Virus record (IMG/VR): IMGVR_UViG_3300020203_000094
Location: 1-25,054 of that record
Length of the DNA stretch: 25,054 bases
From: a virus
Strand: one strand, 5' to 3'
The notes under the pieces were generated by a model, which made no database searches, was not told the DNA's origin, and worked only from the letters and a program-made list of their open reading frames with translations. The translations under genes were made by a program, and so were the position numbers. Position 1 is the first letter of the stretch. Each line of letters opens with the position of its first letter. This document shows, one piece after another, positions 19,544-25,054 of the stretch.

Positions 19544-20791
19544 ATGTCATTAACAGGAATAGCGGATTTGGCACCGGATTTTTGGGCACGAGAAGCGCAG
19601 CGTTCTCTCTTTGTGGATAACAAAGCGATGGCGATTGCGAATACCACACTCAGAAATTTGGTAGCCGGTGAAGGAGATACAGTGAACCGCGTAACGATTT
19701 CTTACCCTAATAACGTAACGTACGTACCGGGAGTAGATATTACAGAGCAGGCAATCACTGGAGCAAAAGAATCTTTGTCAATCGGATCATACATAGCATC
19801 AAGAGTTACTATCGACGATACAGAGAGAGTACAAAGCATTATCGAACTTGGAACTAATATTTCCAACAAGATGATGAAGACGTTTAACAACGCGGTAGAG
19901 CAGGCAGTTATGGCAGAAGTTACAAATGCTATCTGGACACTCGACGACGGAAATGTTGGTGGAACCTCTGGCTCAAACGCAGTAGTAAACACAAACACAG
20001 TTCCTCAGTTTTTCATTGCAGCAGACACTAAGCTAGATGCTATCGATGCTCCAAAAGCAGGACGAACAGCAGTAGTTGGTAGTCACTTCCTTGGAATGTT
20101 GAAACTTCAGCAAGCAGGACGACAGACTGTATTTGGAGATGGTGTTAACTCACGAGGAGTAGTTGCTAACCTTTTTGGTTGGGACATTCTTTACAGTAAC
20201 TCACTTCCGTATACAGCAGTTTTGAGTATGGTAACTCAGCCTACAGATGGTGACACAATCACTATCGCGGGTGTTGTTATCACTCTTCACGCTACTCTAA
20301 TTGCAGCAGGAACTACTTCAGGTGGTTGGGCTGACATTAGAACTAACGTAGACACAACTCGAACGTTCATTCGAGATCTTATTAACTACAACAACGGAAC
20401 AAATGGAACAGTAGCAGGTGTAGCAGGCACTGACTTTACAGATGTTTCAGCAGAAAACCGATTCTTGTGGCAGAAAAGAGGACTGAAAGCAGTTGATTCA
20501 GCAGCAGCTGACACTCTAACCATCACTGGTTTCGGTGACATTTCAGTGTCAGAAACACTGACTCCAGCAGCAGACGGCTTCACATCAAGACGACAGGACT
20601 CACTCTTCTGTGTGAGAGGTTGTATTGATTTGATTGTGCAGATTCCTCCAAAGATTGAGGTTATTCGAGACCCAGACCAGTTTGGAGACATCGTGAAAGG
20701 TCTACTCGGCTACGGCAAGAAGACTTTCGCAGATGGAGCACGCGAAATGGTTCGTGTAAAAGTGGATGCTTCAACATCAGACTGGGCTTAA
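19544..20791 (+). CDS. Major capsid protein with inserted surface domain
   Basis: This 415-aa coat protein starts MSLTGIADLAPDFWAREAQRSLF and has the features of P22/N4-type HK97-fold coat proteins: an N-arm, VTISYPNNVTYVPG (E-loop-like), a long spine helix (TERVQSIIELGTNISNKMMKTFNNAVEQAVMAEVTNAIW), and a C-terminal P-/A-domain (CVRGCIDLIVQIPPKIEVIRDPDQFGDIVKGLLGYGKKTF). Residues about 231-346 (QPTDGDTITIAGVVITL...LTPAADGF) are beta-rich, Gly/Thr/Ala-rich and interrupt the fold between SNSLPYTA and SRRQDSLF. This looks like an inserted surface domain. It follows the scaffold gene; this is the most abundant virion protein. Confidence 0.88.
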   Translation: MSLTGIADLAPDFWAREAQRSLFVDNKAMAIANTTLRNLVAGEGDTVNRVTISYPNNVTYVPGVDITEQAITGAKESLSIGSYIASRVTIDDTERVQSIIELGTNISNKMMKTFNNAVEQAVMAEVTNAIWTLDDGNVGGTSGSNAVVNTNTVPQFFIAADTKLDAIDAPKAGRTAVVGSHFLGMLKLQQAGRQTVFGDGVNSRGVVANLFGWDILYSNSLPYTAVLSMVTQPTDGDTITIAGVVITLHATLIAAGTTSGGWADIRTNVDTTRTFIRDLINYNNGTNGTVAGVAGTDFTDVSAENRFLWQKRGLKAVDSAAADTLTITGFGDISVSETLTPAADGFTSRRQDSLFCVRGCIDLIVQIPPKIEVIRDPDQFGDIVKGLLGYGKKTFADGAREMVRVKVDASTSDWA

Positions 20792-20814
20792 TAACTCTAA
20801 CTAACTAACACTAT

Positions 20815-21285
20815 ATGACTAAAAATATCGTACTAGGAGTGTTAGGGTTACTAGCACTCGTCTTCGGTGGATTGCTCTTTACAAAGAGTGGTCAGGCACC
20901 AGTTTCTTTCGGTGGTATGCCTTTGCTCGAAATGCAAACATTTCAGCAGGGTATCCAAATTGGGACAAGAGGTTCTAAATATACCTTTAAGGAGAAAGGA
21001 ACCTGTACTCTTCTAGCGAACTTTTCAATTACAGCTTCAACTACACGTTCAGTGAGTTGTGCTGTAGAAAGTGCTCGTTCAGGGGATGTTGTAATGGTGA
21101 ACCTGTTAGGTTCTACAACATTGGCTTCACAATACATAGTGAAATCATCACAGGCTTCTACAACTTCAGGATTTATTGAAGTTCAGTTGTATAACGCTAC
21201 AGGAGGTTCAGTAGTACCAGCAGCTACAGATGGCTTTGGTTCTACAACGACTTACCTGTTGGAGAGATACGGGACAGGATTTTAA
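20815..21285 (+). CDS. Signal-anchored virion-type protein
   Basis: The 156-aa protein has one hydrophobic N-terminal segment (MTKNIVLGVLGLLALVFGGLLF), then a Ser/Thr/Gly-rich beta-type body with two cysteines (GTCTLLAN, SVSCAVESA) and ends TTTYLLERYGTGF. The N-terminus can be a signal peptide or membrane anchor, unusual for a gene between capsid and neck genes. It could be a capsid decoration protein displayed through the membrane, or a host-surface factor. Its neighbour at 21361 has the same layout. No family recognised. Confidence 0.65.
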   Translation: MTKNIVLGVLGLLALVFGGLLFTKSGQAPVSFGGMPLLEMQTFQQGIQIGTRGSKYTFKEKGTCTLLANFSITASTTRSVSCAVESARSGDVVMVNLLGSTTLASQYIVKSSQASTTSGFIEVQLYNATGGSVVPAATDGFGSTTTYLLERYGTGF

Positions 21286-21291
21286 TTCAAC

Positions 21292-21331
21292 CCTAACTTT
21301 GGCTCTTCCTTGTGAGGAGCTGAAGATTAGG
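21292..21331 (+). promoter_or_regulatory. Intergenic hairpin between the two anchored-protein genes
   Basis: GCTCTTC (21302-21308) pairs with GAGGAGC (21314-21320) with one wobble, and CCTAA/TTAGG (21292-21296 with 21327-21331) closes an outer stem. No U-run follows; A-rich sequence then leads to the ATG at 21361. It may separate expression levels of the two genes. Confidence 0.4.
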
Positions 21332-21360
21332 ACTGAATAATTAAAAATTAACTTAAAAAA

Positions 21361-21750
21361 ATGAATAAAGCATTACTCACATTAGCATTTGTTTTGACAA
21401 TCGGTACCTTGGTGTACATGGTTTCTACAGGTGGTAGTCGTAACTTTGGGGGGTTAGCTACTGGGCAAACAGCCAAGTATGCTACAGCGTCTTCATCGAC
21501 TATCTCGTTTACAGCGGCAACTACAGCTCTAGCAACATCGACTTCAAGAACGAGAGATTACTTTAGGATGTCTGCTGTTTCTGGAACAGCATATTGTTTG
21601 ATGATAGATGGACGCGCTGCGACCGCATCAAATTATAGTTTCTATCTTTCGTCTTCATCACCTGTGTTCTCTATGGAGAACGGAGTATATCAAGGGACAG
21701 TGAGTTGTACTGGTACAGCCACAATCACTGTTTCTGAAGCTAACATTTAA
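21361..21750 (+). CDS. Second signal-anchored virion-type protein
   Basis: The 129-aa protein begins MNKALLTLAFVLTIGTLVYMV, a typical signal/anchor segment, then a long Ser/Thr/Ala region (ATGQTAKYATASSSTISFTAATTALATSTSRT) and a compact beta end with two cysteines (AYCLMIDGRAA, TVSCTGTATITVSEANI). Architecture mirrors the 20815-21285 product, suggesting a pair or old duplication with little sequence identity left. Location in the virion-gene block suggests a decoration or host-envelope role. Unknown family. Confidence 0.65.
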   Translation: MNKALLTLAFVLTIGTLVYMVSTGGSRNFGGLATGQTAKYATASSSTISFTAATTALATSTSRTRDYFRMSAVSGTAYCLMIDGRAATASNYSFYLSSSSPVFSMENGVYQGTVSCTGTATITVSEANI

Positions 21751-21759
21751 TAAAAAACT

Positions 21760-22479
21760 ATGGTAATAATTTCAGGTGAAGCAAATGATTTAGATTTATA
21801 TTCAGATTGTCTTTTTCTCTGTGGATTAGATGTTGCCGATACGACAAGTTTTCCTCTGAAAGACTTTATCAGAAGTGCTAACTTTACTATACAGAAAGCA
21901 ACGAGAAAAATAATCAAGGCAAAAAACTGGCAACACAATGATTTTAATAATGCTACTGAACTAATTGATAGGTCTATTGACCTTGTCAGTGGAACTAACA
22001 AATACGCCATCCTTATAACTTGGCTTCGCATAGGCTCTCCTGTGCGGGTGAAGGACTCTGCTGGTAATTGGATAACTATTAAACACAAGGAGAGAAATAA
22101 GATGACGGATAACGAATTACTTGCGACAGGTACACCTACGCATTACGATAAAATCGGTAACTTCATTTACTTGTTTCCTACACCAAACTACACCTCTGCT
22201 GATTCTGTGGAGCTACAATACCAAACAGGTGCTACTGAACTTGCTTTCAACGCCACTACAACTGTCCCAGGTTTTCCTGTGCTGTTCCACAGAATTGTAT
22301 CTATAGGTGCAGCTATTGATTATTGCCGTGTAAATATTGCAAGTAGAGTAGATGGGTTAAAGGAGATGATGAAAGAAGAAGAGACAGATATGATCCTCCA
22401 CTACGAAACACGAGATGACGACGAACAGCCCAACTTAGGAGTGCAAAAAAATGATTATGGAGAAATAGGCTTACTATAA
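21760..22479 (+). CDS. Neck/head-tail adaptor-like protein
   Basis: This 239-aa protein has a helical N-terminus (FPLKDFIRSANFTIQKATRKIIKAKNWQHNDFNN), a DSxxxxYxxP-type beta part (TPTHYDKIGNFIYLFPTPNYTSADSVELQYQTGA) and then a helical end (FHRIVSIGAAIDYCRVNIASRVDGLKEMMKEEETDM). The helix, beta hairpin and helix layout and the place after the coat protein match head-completion/adaptor proteins such as P22 gp4-like tail accessory factors, which close the portal. Assignment is by layout, not by a diagnostic motif. An acidic C-terminus ends the protein. Confidence 0.55.
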   Translation: MVIISGEANDLDLYSDCLFLCGLDVADTTSFPLKDFIRSANFTIQKATRKIIKAKNWQHNDFNNATELIDRSIDLVSGTNKYAILITWLRIGSPVRVKDSAGNWITIKHKERNKMTDNELLATGTPTHYDKIGNFIYLFPTPNYTSADSVELQYQTGATELAFNATTTVPGFPVLFHRIVSIGAAIDYCRVNIASRVDGLKEMMKEEETDMILHYETRDDDEQPNLGVQKNDYGEIGLL

Positions 22480-22484
22480 AAACA

Positions 22485-23933
22485 ATGCAACAAAACTTCC
22501 GTATGGTTCTTAAAGATTTCGAGCAGTCTGCCTCACCAACTGCTCACCTCGATTCTTTAACAGAGAAAGGAGGTTCTGGTGCGTACTCGTCTGCCACTAA
22601 TGTGGATGTCACCACACCTGGTATCTTAACTCAAGGACCAGGGCTTTCTACTCTTACTAACGGCACAGAAGCAGGAGCGATTACAGAATTGGTCAATTAC
22701 ATCATGGATATTCCGACAGCCACAGATGTGGCTTACTGTATCGCTGCAACCAAGTTGCATAAGATAAGTGCTACCACGGTGACAAACTCTGGTGGAGTTT
22801 TTCCACGTACTATCACAGGAGCGACATCAGGTTCTTCCGTTATAGAATTTCAAGGTAGTGTCTATTATTTTTTCAATAAAGCGTCAGGAGCAGACATCGG
22901 TAAGTACGACCAAGTTACGACATTCGATGATGACTGGGGTTCAACTGTTCCAACAGGTATGGCTGCTCTTCAGTCTGCCCCTCACCCTGTCGCTAAAAAA
23001 GAAGACATACTTGTCTTCGGTAACGGCAGGTATCTCGGCACGTATGTTTCTAGTAGTAACACGCTCGCACCAACCAAGCTCGACTTCGGTGTAGCCACAG
23101 AAGTAGCTGACGTTTGCTTCAACGCAAACCAGTGGTGGGTGGCCGTAAACAGTACAAACGCCACGGGAGCTAATAGAACAAAGTCTCAGATATATCTTTG
23201 GGACGGTGCCGCATTAACTTCGCAACTATCGGATGAAGTGGCGGTCGGTGTGCAGAAGATAGGGTTCCTTATGCCTATTAATGGAACTATCTTTGTAGCC
23301 TACCAGGATGTTTCAGGTAGCTGTGCCATCGGTTATATTTCAGGCAGGAGTATAAAGCCGCTTGTCTATTTTTCGAGCTTACCAACTTTTGCACAAAAAA
23401 CTCTTTTCAAAAACTTTATTCTTTTCGTAAACGGAGCGTCACTCTCTGTCGCAGGTAGTGCTACCCCAGACTTTCCATATAGTATTTCGCAGTACGCAGA
23501 TGGTGGCTTCTCTACAGTTGGTGCGGTAGCCGCTCCATTTGGCACACCCATCGTGGCCAGTACACAAAGCACTTCTTTCAAGCTTGCGAGACTCTCAGGC
23601 TTTGACGTTACCTGCGATTGGCGATCACTCGTTATGCCTATCGCGCAAGGGCGAATGGTGGGGCATATTGACTACGTTATCGTGAAGACAAAGAACCTTG
23701 GGGCAAATGCTTCGTGTGCACTTCAATTGGAATACAATCAAGCTCAGGTAACCGGTGGTACAGCACAGACTATAACCACAGCAAATAAAAGACGACACAC
23801 ACTCAAACAATTTGCCAACCCCCCACAAGGGGTAGAGGACATACGTGTCTTTGTCTCATGGGCAGGCGGAAGCACTACAAATGACTGTGCGATTAAGCAG
23901 ATAGAAATCATCGGACACCTAAAGGAAATGTAG
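22485..23933 (+). CDS. Tail hub/stabilisation-like beta-propeller protein
   Basis: The 482-aa sequence is beta-rich with repeated blade-like units (VAYCIAATKLHKISAT, SSVIEFQGSVYYFFNKA, KEDILVFGNGRYLGTYV, VCFNANQWWVAVNST, IYLWDGAALTSQL, FLMPINGTIFVAYQD, IGYISGRSIKPLVYFSS), the pattern of a beta-propeller or beta-helix. The C-terminal half has a jelly-roll-like part (VDYVIVKTKNLGANASCALQLEYNQ). Podovirus tail stabilisation proteins (P22 gp10-like) have this form and position after the adaptor gene. Starts 5 nt after the previous stop. Confidence 0.5.
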   Translation: MQQNFRMVLKDFEQSASPTAHLDSLTEKGGSGAYSSATNVDVTTPGILTQGPGLSTLTNGTEAGAITELVNYIMDIPTATDVAYCIAATKLHKISATTVTNSGGVFPRTITGATSGSSVIEFQGSVYYFFNKASGADIGKYDQVTTFDDDWGSTVPTGMAALQSAPHPVAKKEDILVFGNGRYLGTYVSSSNTLAPTKLDFGVATEVADVCFNANQWWVAVNSTNATGANRTKSQIYLWDGAALTSQLSDEVAVGVQKIGFLMPINGTIFVAYQDVSGSCAIGYISGRSIKPLVYFSSLPTFAQKTLFKNFILFVNGASLSVAGSATPDFPYSISQYADGGFSTVGAVAAPFGTPIVASTQSTSFKLARLSGFDVTCDWRSLVMPIAQGRMVGHIDYVIVKTKNLGANASCALQLEYNQAQVTGGTAQTITTANKRRHTLKQFANPPQGVEDIRVFVSWAGGSTTNDCAIKQIEIIGHLKEM

Positions 23934-23936
23934 ACC

Positions 23937-25054
23937 ATGGATGAACTCAACCTCACGCCACAGTATGAATATGTCCCAGCTAAAACTAAGGTCGTTTCAA
24001 CCGACCCTGAATTTGGTCTAGGTCAAACTATCGGTGGTATGCAGGTAGACGCTCAGCAACTTTCACAAGGGAAGGTGTTTATTCAAGGTGTGGCCCAGCG
24101 TATTCTTATTGGCGATGCAACAGAGCCACTTGTAGGGACAGGTATATTTATCGGTTCCGACAATGCTTCTGTTGTCGGCTATGACTTTCGGGTAGGAAAC
24201 CCGTCGGGGCAGTATCTTCACTGGGATGCTTCAACTGGAATATTGACGGTGGTGGGTAATATAACTGTTAGTTCTATAGATATAGGTGGTGACGATGCTA
24301 CATCTGCACACATTGACTCTTCCGGTAATTTTTGGACTGGAGCAAATATAGCTGGTTACGCATCAGCGCCAGCTCGTATATCTAATGCCGGTGCCGCAGT
24401 TTTTACGAATGTCCAAATCGGAGGAACGACTATTCAGTACCAAATAACCAACTCGGGTATCTTCTCGTTCGGAGATGGTAGTGATGGGATTGCAACACTA
24501 GATGGTGCAGCTACTCCATCAGGAATGACACGGTCAGGAAATGATTACACTATGACTCGTGATGTGTATTTCACTAACATGACAATGTCTACGGGGACAA
24601 CACTTAACCCAGCAGGGTTCCGTATCTTCGGAACAGGCACCATGACTCTAAATGGTACTGCGATAATAAGACGGAATGGGAACGCGGGTGGGAATGGGAG
24701 TAACTCAGCAACTGGAGTGGGTGGTACAGCGGGTGCTGCACTTGCAGACGGTTACTTAAAGGGTTCAGTAGCAGGTCAGGTGGGAGGAAGTGGGCCTGGG
24801 GCGGGGACTGCTGGAACAAACACATCAAACTCAATCGGAGCTAATGGTGCTGCTGGCGGAGGAGCAAGTGGAGGTGGAGGTGGAGTTGCAGGTACAGCTA
24901 CACCATCTAATGTAAAGCTTATCGCTAACTGGCATTTAGCAACAATGCTTGATATTTCATCATCAGGTTCAACTGTAAAGTTTGATAACTCAGCTGGGGC
25001 AGGAAGTGGGGGTTCTAGTATTTTAAACGGGGGTGTGGTTGGAGGCGGAGGTGG
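23937..25054 (+). CDS. Tail fibre/receptor-binding protein, N-terminal part
   Basis: This reading frame is open for 372 codons to the right edge, with the ATG just 3 nt after the upstream stop. It starts MDELNLTPQYEYVPAKTK, has GVAQRILIGDAT..GTGIFIGSDN..YDFRVGNPSGQYLHWDAS, repeat-like units (HIDSSGNFWTGANIAG, QIGGTTIQYQITNSGIFSFGDGSDG) and then a glycine-rich region from about residue 245 to 370 with GGxG, GGG and GAAGGG runs. Gly-rich loops of this sort occur at the tips of phage tail fibres that bind receptors. The C-terminus is missing. Confidence 0.75.
   Translation, partial: MDELNLTPQYEYVPAKTKVVSTDPEFGLGQTIGGMQVDAQQLSQGKVFIQGVAQRILIGDATEPLVGTGIFIGSDNASVVGYDFRVGNPSGQYLHWDASTGILTVVGNITVSSIDIGGDDATSAHIDSSGNFWTGANIAGYASAPARISNAGAAVFTNVQIGGTTIQYQITNSGIFSFGDGSDGIATLDGAATPSGMTRSGNDYTMTRDVYFTNMTMSTGTTLNPAGFRIFGTGTMTLNGTAIIRRNGNAGGNGSNSATGVGGTAGAALADGYLKGSVAGQVGGSGPGAGTAGTNTSNSIGANGAAGGGASGGGGGVAGTATPSNVKLIANWHLATMLDISSSGSTVKFDNSAGAGSGGSSILNGGVVGGGG

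Noticed and set aside
19612-19620. Exact DnaA-box-like 9-mer in the capsid gene
   Set aside because: It lies inside coding sequence (FVDNK codons) with no promoter nearby, so it is treated as chance.
24604-24834. Minus-strand frame in the tail-fibre region
   Set aside because: Leu/Ser/His-rich antisense of the glycine-rich fibre; composition explained by the GGA/GGT codons on the plus strand.
1-25054. CRISPR array, insertion sequence, integrase or toxin-antitoxin pair
   Set aside because: No regularly spaced repeats, no transposase or integrase motifs and no recognised pair were seen; the RHH peptide has no partner toxin beside it.

Overview
The window is a piece of a tailed bacteriophage (Caudoviricetes) genome or prophage. 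It carries a terminase pair, portal, scaffold-like protein, HK97-fold coat protein, neck and tail proteins and a large primase-helicase, with almost no cellular metabolism. Host and taxonomy cannot be fixed from sequence alone. TGA is used as a normal stop, several times in ATGA overlaps, so a TGA-recoded host is not suggested. Clear Shine-Dalgarno sequences are absent before most starts, and AT-rich leaders are common. A Patescibacteria-type or other uncultured aquatic host is possible but unproven.

Layout. Positions 1-13346 are a leftward (minus-strand) early region. Read in transcription order it holds: a small leader gene under an operator-flanked promoter (13346); very small genes (12960-12740); conserved phage hypotheticals and a coiled-coil protein (12630-10846); an HTH protein; the primase-polymerase/SF3 helicase (10077); a zinc-ribbon protein; a RecB-like PD-(D/E)XK nuclease; an unrecognised 271-aa protein; a SNF2-like SF2 helicase; a second nuclease-like protein; a ribbon-helix-helix peptide; a roughly 550-nt structured non-coding stretch with tRNA-like elements; and an accessory block of small proteins with an RNA ligase, ending in a truncated Dam-type adenine methyltransferase. 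Positions 13347-14077 are a non-coding divergent control region with operators, direct repeats, hairpins and an alternating purine-pyrimidine tract. Positions 14078-25054 are the rightward late region: TerS, TerL, portal, small head-region genes, scaffold-like protein, major capsid protein, two small membrane-anchored virion-type proteins, a neck/adaptor-like protein, a beta-rich tail protein and a truncated glycine-rich tail fibre.

Regulation. Leftward promoters at 4393-4419, 6963-6990, 10180-10208 and 12990-13018 share a TTGAC/TTGCA-type -35 and TATAAT-like -10. Each has a DnaA-box-like 9-mer (TTATCCACA or a close variant) 9-17 bp upstream. Rightward genes instead have an extended -10 (TGGTATAAT) placed only 6-11 nt before the start codon, which predicts near-leaderless late mRNAs. 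Several leaders and intergenic gaps hold strong RNA structure: the primase leader has an attenuator-like hairpin, and 18751-18858 forms a pseudoknot-capable hairpin plus terminator before the scaffold and capsid genes.

Most interesting candidates: the tRNA-like RNA cluster sharing an operon with an RNA ligase, the DnaA-box/promoter module, the pseudoknot element, and a set of four neighbouring genes that share the same first codons (M-[T/P]-H-E-E).
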